Below, one piece after another: positions 1-10,577 of a stretch of DNA of 64,000 nt. The position numbers were made by a program, and so were the translations under genes. Under the pieces are notes generated by a model, which was not told where the DNA came from, made no database searches, and worked only from the letters and a program-made list of their open reading frames with translations. Source of the DNA: Gnetum montanum (lineage: Eukaryota; Streptophyta; Gnetopsida; Gnetales; Gnetaceae). Positions within the stretch are counted from its first letter, which is position 1, and each line of letters begins with the position of its first letter. The stretch lies in the NCBI GenBank assembly GCA_015680685.1, contig MNCI01010116.1, positions 539,861-603,860 of the forward strand, read 5' to 3'.

Positions 1-49
1 TTTCATTCCCCCCCCCCCCCTCGGGCCTTTCTAAGTTCTTGATCCTCAA

Positions 50-632
50 GATCAACTAATAATTGAAAGGAAATGTTGGGAATGATGCAGAAGAATTTGG
101 CCTTTTGGATAGGTATGTTTATGTCTTCCATAGGTAAGTTGACTCTAGCTAAATCTATTTTCTCTAGCATTCTCATTTATAGTGCATTTGTTTTTAATTC
201 CCTAGCCCAATTTGTGTTGCAAGTCAATTAGATAATATAATGATTTTTTTCTCAACATCTATCCATATGGCTAGAAAAAGTAATGTAGGTGTTGAATGTA
301 TTTTATCAATCAATAAAGCTTGAAGTCATTTGGAACAAGATAGAGCTTCTTCATCTAGGATGCTTGACAAAAATATTTGAGCATATTAGGAATATTTTTT
401 TATATACTTTTGGCTCACTCCTAGCTACCTATTTGGAGCAGTGTTTATTCTATAAACAAAATCAACTAATAGTTGGGAGTGCATGTTGGCAAAGATGCAA
501 AAGAAGTTAGCCTCTTGGAGAGGTATGTTTATGTATTTTGTAGGTAAGTTGACTCTAGCTAAATCTATTCTCTCGAGCATTCTCATTTATAGTGCATTAA
601 TTTTCAATTCCCTAGCCTAATTTGTATTGCAA
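50..632 (+). repeat. Direct duplication inside the LINE (50-222 and 460-632)
   Basis: About 173 bases beginning ATCAACTAAT and ending TTGCAA occur twice with an offset of 410 bases and roughly 85 percent identity by eye. Both copies contain the RT-thumb coding stretch. The intervening 237 bases are not duplicated. This is either a segmental duplication within one LINE or the junction of two LINE copies. Confidence 0.75.
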
Positions 633-1995
633 TGTGAGGATTTTTCTTTCATCTAGTGGAAAGGAGCATCACTGATTTCATTAATTTCTTGGAATAATGT
701 GGCTATCCCAGATCATGTAAGTGGTTGTCGGCTTCTAAATTTTAGGATGTAGGCTTACATTCTAGCTGCTAAGTTAGCTTGGGAAGGTTTGGTCTTGGGA
801 AAACAAGCCTTAGGTTAATTGTTTTTGAATTTTCTATTCTAATTTATAAACTTGTCTAGCTAGAGACTTGAAGATATTGAAAATCATTAGGAGATGATGA
901 AATTTCCTTCATTCACTTAGGTGTTGGAAATTTGGGGAAGAAAACATTCTAGTGGAAGTTCTTCTAGTAGGATAAGCTCATAAAAAATGATTAGAAATTT
1001 TTTTTAAGCAGTCAAGTTATTGCACTGAGGTCTAGGGGCACATGTAAAGGTTTAGTAAGAGGTAGTGGAGAATTCCATTAGTCTTTCATGATGACAACAA
1101 ACATGTCCAATTCACCAAAATTCTTAACATCTTTAGAAGACATAGCCCCCATAATTTAGCCCATGAAGATACCTTACATTTTGCTTTGACAAATTACAGA
1201 CAATGGATCTCATGTCTTTATAGGTAATCCTTTACCAAAATAAGGGGATTGAGCCTTATTTAAAGGTTGCATTGTAGACCAAAGATGAGCTTTTTTGCTT
1301 GGTTATTGGCTCATCATGTAGTGCTTACTTACAAAAAACTCTAGTAATAGGGTTTTGCCATGACCTTTTAGTATATCCTTTGCTATAAGGAGAGTGAAAC
1401 TATAACACACCTTTTTAAGAAATATTTTTTTACAAAGGCTATAGGTTGATTTTTGTGCATGTACACGAGGATCCTATTGGATCAATGTTGGGTAATGATT
1501 ATAGAACAGCTCATCATTCAAAGCCACTTGTATGAAATTTCATTATGGATGGAGATTACCTAGGAGACTTGGCTAGAGCAGAATGGTCACACTTCTTTTG
1601 CAAAGTGCCTAAACTCTTCCTATAAATATGTCTCTAAAGCATTCACCAAATTTTACTTATGGAAAAACATCCATGAATGCACAATGACAATGTTTAACAT
1701 TTATGACTTCTTGCAAGATGAACCAATGTGACCCTCATAAACTGTATGTTCTTTTGCTTTTATGAATATGCATAACCTTTGTTGTAAATGAACTTTATAA
1801 TGTTGCACATGAATATTTTTTTATTTTTCATTTCAAAGCCCTCTAAGAATACTTATGGCTTTTTGATTGGTATGGGTGTTCATTTGTCTTGTTGGAGGAT
1901 CTTCTACCCTCCATGATGATACTACTATTGTAATTGATGATTTGTGGGTTTACCCCTCTCATTATATAAATGATCAAACTTTTCTTTAAAAAAAA
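50..1995 (+). mobile_element. LINE (L1-type) 3' fragment, decayed
   Basis: Translating the + strand around 490-620 gives the RT thumb signature of plant LINEs (a W, then GKLTLAKSILSSILIY), followed near 650-790 by a stretch ending AAKLAWE. Near 1270-1450 there is a zf-RVT-like stretch (MSFFAWLLAHH, later ESETITHLF). These lie in the order found at the C-terminus of plant L1-type LINEs. The fragment ends in an A8 tail at 1988-1995, preceded by the T-rich and CTTT-type sequence common at plant LINE 3' ends. Stops and frameshifts are frequent, so it is a relic. The 5' part, with endonuclease and the RT core, lies outside the window or is lost. Confidence 0.75.
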
Positions 1996-2100
1996 TGCTA
2001 TCCACACACCATCATAACAAAGTAAACTTACATGCATTGCCATAAAGCTTAAGATGAAAATCCATGGAAGTTGGATTGTTACACCTATCATGTTAATCAT

Positions 2101-2220
2101 GAGATTTTAGCCTAGTGCTAAGACTTGTAATTTGGTAACTTCAAGTTATAAATTCAATTTTAGTGGAAAATACTAAGTTATAAAGTTATAATTTGACTAT
2201 AATTCCTTTCCAACCCCCTC
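2101..2220 (+). mobile_element. Possible tRNA-derived SINE head
   Basis: TAGCCTAGTGCTAAGA resembles a Pol III A box as seen in plant SINEs, and about 25-30 bases further GTTATAAATTCAATTTT resembles a decayed B box (consensus GGTTCRANYCC). The spacing fits a tRNA head. No clear tail or target-site duplication is visible, so this is tentative. Confidence 0.3.
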
Positions 2221-2339
2221 CCTCCCTCATCTCGCTCCCCACCTTTCCCTCCTTAAAATCCAATTACCAATCATGTTTCTTTATCCCAATTACTAATTAT
2301 GTTCAAATTTAATGACAAGCAACATTATCTTGGCCAAAT

Positions 2340-2607
2340 ATAAATTTACAAGCTGGTAAGGAAAAACTTGTGATGCCTTCTTTCAGTGATGTTGATGCAA
2401 GTAAACCACTTGAATTTGTTCTTTATGATGATATTTATGAATTATTGGTTGTTGATCATTCATCACAATATGTGTTTATTCAAATTTTGAGTTACCTATC
2501 TCGTAATTGAAGTTTCATTTCATAATTAAATGATGTGATGAAAAAGCATGATATCCAAGTCCTTCATGCTAACTATTATTCTCATTTTTTTCTACTTATT
2601 GAGTTAG
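2340..2607 (+). repeat. Unclassified coding repeat U, copy 1, first segment
   Basis: An open stretch runs from about 2352 to a TGA near 2508, with an ATG at 2373 and a peptide containing SFSDVDASKPLEFVLYDDIY. I do not recognise the family. The segment ends at the GTTAG target duplication of element 1 and resumes at 8663. Joining across the insertion continues the same repeat. It could be an old DNA transposon or a host gene relic. Confidence 0.45.
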
Positions 2608-3497
2608 TGATGAGTGGATAGGTATGCCTACACTCAACCATACGAATACGAGTGTTCACACACGAATCGGTCGAACTCCGCAGATGAACTAGTTGTGGTA
2701 TCTAAATAGTTACTCATTGATTGCAATTCTCTGTCTTCCCACCTAGACTAGTATTTGCTTTGTCACATATGATTTAGTCTAGAGTGAGATATATGATATG
2801 ATCCTAAACTAGTGCTACTCCTAGAGGCAATGGAAAATAACTTTGTTTTAAACTAAGAGGGAGTGGGAGAAGAGAATCTAAGCTAGCCTAAGTGCGATGA
2901 GTATCCATCCTTAATCATCCATACACATCTGGGACCTCGTGTACTACTTTTGGGATTACCAAGTGTATATTACTTGAGCACTCCTAAATACACTATTGGG
3001 TTACCAAGTAGTCACACTTAAATGCTTGTGATTAAGTCGTACTCATTCTGTGTTTAATAACAAGGATAGTAAATGAGGGTAAATGAAGAGTAATTAGGAA
3101 AAAATAAATAATAATAACAATTAATAACTAAAACTAAATGAATGCTTCAATGATGAAGTAATCTTGATCTTTATTGCTGGTCATGTGCGTGTCCAAGTAT
3201 GTCACACTCGAATAAAGGTTCCGTACAATTACAATCATCACACTACGGGCATGCATTGAGGAAAGGGTTGAGATGAACTAAAAATGAACAAAAAGACTCT
3301 ACTCTAACACTACTTACCTCTAACTCCTCTTCCTATATGTCCAAATGTGTATTTATAGGCTTACACAGGAGCCACAATATCATGTATCTGATATCGTTAC
3401 CTAGGTCATGAAATCGTGTACCTAATATTGAGGGTTTGATATCAGCACCTGGTTAACAAGGGTCTGATATCAGCACCTGACAAACCATGATTCATCA
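2608..3497 (-). repeat. 3' LTR of element 1
   Basis: This LTR pairs with 7716-8662. In the minus-strand sense its U3 carries several GATATC boxes, two of them as TGATATCA, then a TATAAATA box near 3355. R and U5 follow, and it ends GGTACC..CACTCATCA-like. Direct inspection shows many matched blocks with the partner LTR, and substitutions are common. Confidence 0.9.
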
Positions 3498-3512
3498 TAT
3501 CCCCATGACTAA
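3498..3512 (-). other. Polypurine tract of element 1
   Basis: The minus strand reads TAGTCATGGGGATA directly before the LTR start TGATGA. It matches the CAGTCATGGGGGTA tract at the same place in elements B, 3 and F. Confidence 0.75.
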
Positions 3513-3679
3513 ATAACAACTCATCCTTGAGTTAAAGAAAGTGAGGAATAAGCTCAATTGATTACATAGTGGATAGGTATGGGATTATTGACTAACTAGA
3601 AATTTATTCATGCTATAGTGAAAAATTGAATACAACACAATTGGGAAATAGACACAAAAATTACAAAATTTATTAGAAT

Positions 3680-4118
3680 TCATGTAGTTCCTAGTGGTAG
3701 TGGCTCCTCCACAGGTGCCTTTCCTTTGTCTGGTGCTTCAAGCTTCTGAGATTGATATCATTGAAAAAGAACCTAACATTTCTTCTCTTCTATCCAAGGA
3801 TTATGAGTCATCCATGCTGATGTTCCAATGTTTGATGGAGTTGGCACTTCCCATGGACACGACATCTGTAGGAACACTTTATTGGCCTTGACATACCATG
3901 TCACAAATAGCCATCATTCCTCTTCATAGGCTTGAGGCCTTGACCTCTCCACCTTTTGCTTGGCTAGATTGTGTAGTGACAGGAGTTCCCTGATGGATGT
4001 TGGATGATTGTGCCTCCTACTCCACATGTTTTGCATAAGGTCCTTAGCCTTTGCCTCCCCCTGGGTGTTTAGTTGCACTTTCAGAAGGTCCTCCTTGTTG
4101 TTCTCTTTTAGGAACCAT
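3680..4118 (-). pseudogene. ORF2 remnant of element 1 (N- and C-terminal ends fused by deletion)
   Basis: The minus strand has ATGGTTCCTAAAAGAGAACA immediately after GTGTGATTATAG, a good 3' splice-site shape, with CTTACTACCAA about 30 bases upstream as a possible branch point. After some 70 codons the frame reaches a segment (AYEEE, then PWEVPT) matching the extreme C-terminus of the long ORF2 in element D. The roughly 800 codons between are missing. Element 3 has the same internal deletion, so the two are members of one deleted subfamily. The function of the parent ORF2 is unknown. Confidence 0.6.
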
Positions 4119-4134
4119 CTATAATCACACAAGG

Positions 4135-5540
4135 ATCAATTGGTAGTAAGGTTATTGAAAGAAGTTCAATTATTTTATACCTTACTCATTGCCTTTAATA
4201 AATGTTGAATTCTTTGCTTAGTATGATTTTAGAGTTAGAAATTTTTTCAAGGAAGTTTCCCTAAAAGTTTAATGTCAGACTTGATTTGTTTAGGTGACAC
4301 ATAAAAGAACATGTAATGGTTTTGAGAAACGTTTGATAAAATGATGATAAAGGAAAGAATAGATTTGACAATGAAATACTCAGAAGGTATAAAATGATGT
4401 GGTGGTGTGCAAAAAGTATAAATTACAAAATTCACGCAAGTGGATCCTCCCCAAAGTAGGTTCCAACCTATAATGCCCTTGCGTAACCACACCTTAAAAT
4501 TTCTGTAGGCACTATAAGGGTTAAATGTAATCTACATGGATGTAACAAAACACACACATGTTAAATACCATCGCGATGAGGTATGAATTCTATGCCACAT
4601 AAGACACAAGTTAGAAATACTTAGACAGTGAGATGAAACGAATCATAGAAGGGATTGTAGAGATCGGGACATGAGGTAATTGGCCTAGGGCATAGTGAAT
4701 CTTGAGTGTAGGGTGTGATTAATGTGTCATTAGCCCATCGCTCCAAAATCAAGACCAAGTCCATTCTTTTGATCAATGACATTGCATTGTTTCATCCAAT
4801 GATGGACAACCATAAGAGTACCATGACAACAAGGTGTACGATCACTTGGCATTTTGTCCAAGGGAGGAGTGTGTTGGAATTTCTCTACTGCACACATGTT
4901 TTGTTTTTTTTTCTTTTCTTTGTGTTTTTCTCTCATTTTATTTTTTTCTAGCCACTTTGGCACTTTGTTTTCCCCAATAGTGAACTGGAGAAGCCACCAA
5001 CCTTCAGGCATGGATGCATGTCTTTCCAATGGAACCCCTAGAACAATATTGAGTTTTATTATTGAGTGCCTTTATTACTCTTACTCTCATTTTTCATTAG
5101 ATCTACAAGGATCTTAGTACAACTAGGCTCCATGATAGCACCTATAGATGTCATCGAAAAGAATCCACAAGTCCCCTTGATGTCACACCCTAGCCATTCC
5201 CTCTTAGTCCATCATTTTTCACTCTAGGCATAATGAGCATAAAATTACTTTTAAGTTTTCATGATGACTGGAATATCATCATACCCAGAGTAGAACCTCT
5301 TATTAATAGAATGGGTGGATGGATGTTGTGGGCTCACTGTCCAAATAATTAGTTACCTGAGACTTGATAGCATAAAACAACACCTCAACCAACAAGTCAC
5401 ATGAGTGTTTTATTCATAGATGAGATTACCCACAAGAAGATAAAACAATAAATTAGAAATGAAAAACTAGAAAACAAAAAATTGGAAAACAAAAAATTGT
5501 AAAATTAAAGAAAAAGAAAAACATTTACTAATTCTACTTG
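4135..5540 (-). other. Non-coding spacer between gag and ORF2 remnant, element 1
   Basis: I see no credible gene. The sequence is conserved in the equivalent place in elements 3 (38447-39703) and D (56313-57420), including blocks around ATGAATAAAACACTCAT, GATCGTACACC and GGCATTATAGGTTGGAACCT. Short open frames here are unlike any coding pattern and are not shared between copies. It may hold processing or packaging signals. Confidence 0.6.
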
Positions 5541-7583
5541 TTAGAATGGAGGATATAATCCATAACTAAACAGTTGAGCATGGATAAAATTAATAAATGG
5601 AAAATGTGGATCCATGCATGTTGGAAATGTTGGGGATTGATCATATCCAAACTATCGGGTGTCTTTTGAGGTGGTGGTAGGAATATACCCAAATTGGGGT
5701 TCACACACTTGATTGTAGTAGACATAGTGGGGTAGATTATTAGATGTGGTCATGTGATAGGGAGCTGACCCACTATGGCACTCGTGACCATAAGATGGCA
5801 TGCAAGGATCAATATGTATTCCTATGTGGTTATATTCATTAGGCCACATAGTTTTTGGAGTGTTGATTGGTGGCCCGGATAAGGTAACAAGAGGCATTGG
5901 GCTCAAAGGGGAAGATGCATCACAGCGCTGGACTTGTGTTGAGTTGGTGGATGTAGTGGTTTTAAAAATGTGCTATTTCTTTCTATGGTTATGCCTAAAG
6001 AAAGGATGCTTCTGACATTGTGGAGAGTCTCCACTGCTGTTGATAGTAGCAGCACAAGTAACATTTGTGGGTTGGTGCTATGGTGAAAAACCTTCTGGCA
6101 CAACTGGTGGTGATGTAGAAGGAGGTGAAGGATGAGAATATTGAGGGTGAGGAGAAGTGCAAGGAACATGAGGTGGTGATCTTATGGAAAAGGACATGGG
6201 TTAATAGTACTTAGGAGAATGACAATGATGTGGTGAGATAGAGGATGTTGAACCAATTATGGAAACAAGATGCTAAACATAATAAGCACTTGGGTTTAGA
6301 TGGTAGGAAGGGTGTGACTAGTTTGATGGTGACCTCCCCCATGATTGGGATTTTTGCCATTGTGATTGAACACAATATTTTTGTACGAACTCTGGATGTA
6401 ACATTCTTCACGAATGCTCATGTAAATGTGACAAGATTGGGCATTAACCTTTGGGGTGATCGTATGTGCAAATTTTACATTAATATGTATGATTAATAGT
6501 TGAGTTCTTATCCTTATTCTCTTCAACCCTTCTTTCTGATTATCTAAAGGTGTTCTGTCCTGCTTCTTGGTTCATTGTGGTTCTACCTCTAATAGTGTTG
6601 GCATATTCTCCACATTTTTCATGTATCCATTTTGTCATCTTACTGATCTTTGCCTCAATTTCATCTAGTGATTATAGTATTGGCAAAGATGATTCCACCT
6701 CCTTGAGGTGAGTTGATTTCTCCTCTTCATGATCATGGACCTTTGCTATTTTGAGATTTTGATCTTGTTGAGAGCTTTCAACATTCTCCTATTTAGCTAG
6801 TTCTCCTTCTTCTTTTGCTACCTACTTAATAAGCTCTTAGAATTGGTGGGTTCATAGCTTGTATAGTTGACCTCGGGCATACATCCCTAGGGTCTCCCTT
6901 GTTTCATTACAGAGCCCATCTATGATGTGATACATTAGCCTTTCCTTAGAGAACCCATGGCATGGGTAATTGTTTAACAATGAATATTATCTTTCTAAGG
7001 CCATGTCCAAGGGTTCATGTTGCTCTTATTTCCACTCTTGGATTTGTCTCCTCAAGGCTAACACTTTTGCATAAGTTTGATATCTTTCATTGAAGAGTTC
7101 TACCATTGTTAGCCAACGTTGAATTGATTTTGGTCTTAAGGACCTATACCATACTTTTTCTTGGCCAATGAGTGTCAGAGGAAAGAACTTAAGTTTTTGC
7201 CATCCATTATCAATATTTTTCCATACACAGGCATCATGGAAGGCTTGTAAATGATGTTGTGGATCCAAATCATAACCTCCTAAAAACTTGGGAAAGCTGT
7301 TTAAATCAAGCCTGGGTAGATGGCTTTCCTTGCGATGCCTGCGGGATATTTGAACATCCTCTTGTATATGCATTAGGCTCTTAGTGGCCAGTAAGGATTC
7401 ATTGTCACTAGGTAGGTTATGAATTTTGGAGTTGGGATGATGTTGTGTTTGTTTATGTACATAGGAGATCCCTGCATCAGATTGGGTACTCCAAACTTCA
7501 TCTTCATCATCGTATAATTCATTGGTTCTTCAATGAATTGCCTTACTAGTTGTTGCATTATCATAGTCTTGTGAGAAATACAT
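5541..7583 (-). pseudogene. gag: gag of element 1
   Basis: The minus-strand start is ATGTATTTCTCACAAGACTA, which matches the ATGCCTCTCCTACAAGACTA gag start of elements 3, D and E. The retrotransposon gag core lies in the open stretch 7026-7373 (LDLNSFPKFLGGYD, then QHHLQAFHDAC and KIWYRSL-like blocks). A basic, proline-rich C-terminal half follows, with the stretch CxICxYDHPKGxC and the final motif YPPF before TAA. Start, core and stop are in one frame, but several TGA/TAG stops and probable local shifts break the middle. Gag forms the virus-like particle. No protease follows it. Confidence 0.75.
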
Positions 7584-7697
7584 TGTTATGAATTGTGTGT
7601 GAGTTATTTACTGTTAGTTTCTTTCTAAAAGATATATCATTAATGTTTCTTTACAACGATCTTGGATGATATAACTAATCTAGATAACTAGCACCAA

Positions 7698-7715
7698 CCC
7701 CAAAAATGATGCCAA
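7698..7715 (-). other. Primer-binding site of element 1 (decayed)
   Basis: Next to the 5' LTR the minus strand reads TTGGCATCATTTTTGGGG. This is a mutated version of TTGGTGTCGTTGCTAGGGA in element 3 and TTGGCACCGTTGCCGGGGA in F, which fit the 3' end of plant tRNA-Asp. Confidence 0.65.
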
Positions 7716-8662
7716 TGATGAGTGGCTAGGTACCCCTACACTCAACCATACGAATACAAGTGTTCATGCATGATCCAGTCGAACTCCATAGATGAACTAG
7801 TTGTGGTATCTAGATAGTTACTCATTGATCATAGTTTGCTATCTTCTCACCTAGACTAGTATTTGCTTTGTCACATATGGTTTAGTCCAGAGTAAGGTGT
7901 ATGATATGATCCTAAACTAGTGTTACTCCTAGAGGTAATGGAAAATAACTTTGTTTTAAACTAAGAGGGAGTGGGAGAAGAGAATCTAAGCTAGCCTAAG
8001 TGTGATGAGCATTCATCCTTAATCATCCATACACATCTTGGACCTCATGTACTACTTCTGGGATTACCAAGCGTATATTACTTGAGCACTCCTAGATACA
8101 CTATTGGGTTACCAAGTAGTCACACTTAAATGCTCATGATTAAGTCATACTCATTCCGTGTTTAATAATAGGGATAGTAAATGAGGGTAAAGGAAGAGTA
8201 ATTAGGAAATGATAAATAACAATAACAATTAAATAACTAAAACTAAATGAATGCTGCAATGATGAAGTAATCTCAATCTTTATTGCTGGTCATGTGCGTG
8301 TCCAAGTACATCAAACTTGAATAAAGGTTTCATACAATTACAATCATCACACTGTGGGCATGCACTAAGGAAAGGTATGAGATGAACTAAAAATGAACAA
8401 AAAGACTCTACTCTAACACTACTTACTTCTAACTCCTCTTCCTGTGTGCTCAATTGTGTATTTATAGGCTTACACAGGAGCCATGATATCATGTATTTGA
8501 TGTCGTTACTTAGGTCGCGCTATCATGTACCCGATATTGAGGGTCCAATATCGGGGGTCTGATATTGAGGGTATGATATTAAGGGTATGATATTAGCACT
8601 TGCTTAACAAGGGTCCGATATCTAGGGTTCGATATTAGCACCCGACAAACCACAATTCATCA
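7716..8662 (-). repeat. 5' LTR of element 1
   Basis: In the minus-strand sense the U3 holds a run of GATATT/GATATC boxes (about 8480-8640) alternating with GGGTC/GGGTA spacers, then TATAAATA near 8458, R with an AATAAAG-type signal, and U5. The U3 is longer than in the partner LTR because of extra copies of the box unit, so the array length has changed since insertion. Confidence 0.9.
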
Positions 8663-9504
8663 GTTAGATAATGCTTTGATAATGTAGTGTGCCCTAGGTA
8701 TAGGGTCTTTTATACATAAGCATGTAGTGTTCATCATTCATAAGTGGAGTCTAAATTTAATGTTCACTTTAAAGAATATGCTAAAGTTCCATGTTTTGTC
8801 AAGTCATATAATCTTCAGTTGATTTTTTAGAAAGTTAAGCAGGAAATTATTAGTCTTTTTAGTTCCATTAAGTATATGAAGTTTATTTCTACAACTTCTG
8901 ATTATCAATATCAAGGACATTTGTTTAATGCTTATCCTTTTTTGCTCAAGAAAAAAGATTCTAAAGAAAGGAAAAAATGTATTAAAGATGAAAATTTAAA
9001 AAAAAAACTATATGAAGTTGAAGATATGAAAAGTCAAGTTAATGTCAATGATAAGAATGATCAAATGGCAATAAAGAATCTAGAGAAGATAAAAGCTTCA
9101 ATGTTTATTTTTTTTAATATTAAAGAAAGTATGAAGCAACCTAGGAAGATAGCTCATAAGGTACATTTTTCCTGTTTTGATAAGAATACTACTAACTTAA
9201 AAATTATAACTAGTATTGTTAAGAAGGTTATAGTTGGATAGTAAACATTCTTGATGTGAGATCAATAACAAGAAATGAGGTGAATATCTTCTACTAGTGG
9301 TATTACTTTCTCACTTTGAAACAAATATTAGTATTAAGTTATCACTCTCTATCTTTAATCTTTTTGCTATTGTAAGTTAAAGCATGAATATAGAATAGTG
9401 ATGTAAAGGTTCTTAGTAGTTGGAATTTCTTCTCTACTAACAATTAATTTTCTTTACTTATTTTTAAAGTATTAATTGTAATATTGTATACTTGAGTAGA
9501 CAGT
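8663..9504 (+). pseudogene. Unclassified coding repeat U, copy 1, second segment
   Basis: It contains an open frame at 8876-9241 (121 codons, lysine-rich, FNAYPFLLKKKDSKERKKC..KHKVHFSCFDKN-like). The reverse complement of 62020-62871 aligns with it for some 800 bases, including the FLLKKK region, the stretch downstream (DKNTTN..IVKKVI) and the non-coding tail ending GTATACTTGAGTAGACA. I do not recognise the protein. Element B is inserted at its right end (ACAGT duplication). Confidence 0.5.
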
Positions 9505-10441
9505 TGATGAGACGCGATATGCACAAGCCGCGATATCGCGTCCTCCGTGATATCGCATCCCATGCGATATCGCGGTCTGCCACCAAATCTATAAATAAGA
9601 GGCAGCACTCCCATCATTTGGAATAGTAGGCTAGAAGTAGTGAAGCTCTAGCAGATTGATCACCCTAGAGATAGAATATTTTTCCATGTGCCCACAGTAG
9701 GAGTCCCCCAAGTGAACGATTCTTTATTCGAGCAGCATTGTACCTGAACGCAAGTTGTGTACGGAAATAAAGACGAGCTTTGTGGATAAACCTTGCAGTA
9801 CATGGATAGGTTTTATTTAATGTTATTTATTACCTATTGTTAGCGCAGCATGAGTACGACTTGGTTATGAGCATTGACGAATGTGTACGGCTAACCAAGG
9901 AATCGGCTACTCATTGCGATTAGATCCTCTCACCCTTATCTCCTAGAACGTGAGACGAGTATGACTTGATTATGAGCATTTACGGATGTGTACGGCTAGT
10001 CAAGGAATCGACTGCTCATCACACTTAGGCTAGTTAGGTGCCTCAGTACGACCACTTCGAGCACGTGCGTTACGTGTGGTGATCCCAGTAATGATTAGCG
10101 TTTGGTAGCCACAGTTGCACAGTTTAGGGTGTGTACAGTAAGTGGGAATGAATGCTAACGCTAGTTAATTTAGACTTAGGACATTAGTTAGAGTAGTTAG
10201 TTCTCTCAACCCTTCACCCCTTAGCATAGGATATAAACCAGAAAAGACCAAAAAAATCATATACCTTGGACTTACTTAACCATACACCGTGACAACAACA
10301 AGTAAGTCTGGGAAGACAACGAATGATTAACCCTAAGTGTTCCATGGGAAGTTTAGGCATTTAGTCTACAGAGTTTGACCGGATCGCACGTGCTATGTTC
10401 GTTTCGTATTGTTGAGTGTAGGGGTACCTCGCCACTCATCA
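9505..10441 (+). repeat. 5' LTR of element B
   Basis: It starts TGATGAGACG and ends CCACTCATCA, a terminal inverted repeat of about seven bases. The U3 is short and followed by TATAAATA at 9590-9597, an AATAAA signal at 9766-9771 and a long U5. The U5 has two copies of a block made of GAGTAYGACTTGRTTATGAGC plus a GTGTACGGCTA segment. Confidence 0.93.
9515..9597 (+). promoter_or_regulatory. U3 promoter with GATATC palindrome array (element B)
   Basis: Three GATATC boxes occur in about 45 bases, two within CGCGATATCGCG or GCGATATCGCGG, plus a half box GCGATATGC, directly upstream of TATAAATA. The 3' LTR at 15659 has the same arrangement with three intact boxes and one decayed box (CTATATTGCG). 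Repeated symmetrical boxes next to a TATA box suggest a transcription-factor array. The binding factor is unknown to me. Confidence 0.7.
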
Positions 10442-10460
10442 TTGGTGCCGTTGCTGGGGA
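10442..10460 (+). other. Primer-binding site of element B
   Basis: TTGGTGCCGTTGCTGGGGA follows the LTR directly. It differs by few bases from the 3' end complement of plant tRNA-Asp, the usual primer of Athila-like elements. Confidence 0.8.
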
Positions 10461-10577
10461 CTAAGTATTTGTACACCAATTAGAACATTAGGAAATCTTT
10501 TACATCATTGTGAGCCTTAACGAACCTTCGAGTTAATCAAATAAAAATTATATAACGGTGAACAACACACCAATAAG

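Larger units (their letters stand above)
2608..8662 (-). mobile_element. Element 1: gag-only LTR retrotransposon (TR-GAG type)
   Basis: It is bounded by LTRs that start TGATGAGTGG and end TTCATCA, with 5-bp duplications GTTAG at 2603-2607 and 8663-8667. Read on the minus strand the order is 5' LTR, decayed primer site, gag, non-coding spacer, remnant of ORF2, polypurine tract, 3' LTR. No protease, RT, RNase H or integrase is present in about 6 kb, so the element must have moved with enzymes from a related autonomous copy such as element F. It is inserted in repeat U. Confidence 0.92.

Noticed and set aside
4730-5117. Overlapping short open frames on both strands in the spacer of element 1
   Set aside because: Not conserved as frames in elements 3 and D, and they carry no recognisable domain.
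9515-9580. Repeated palindromes as a CRISPR array or prokaryotic operator
   Set aside because: Repeats are too short, spacers are not unique, and everything around is a plant LTR with a TATA box.
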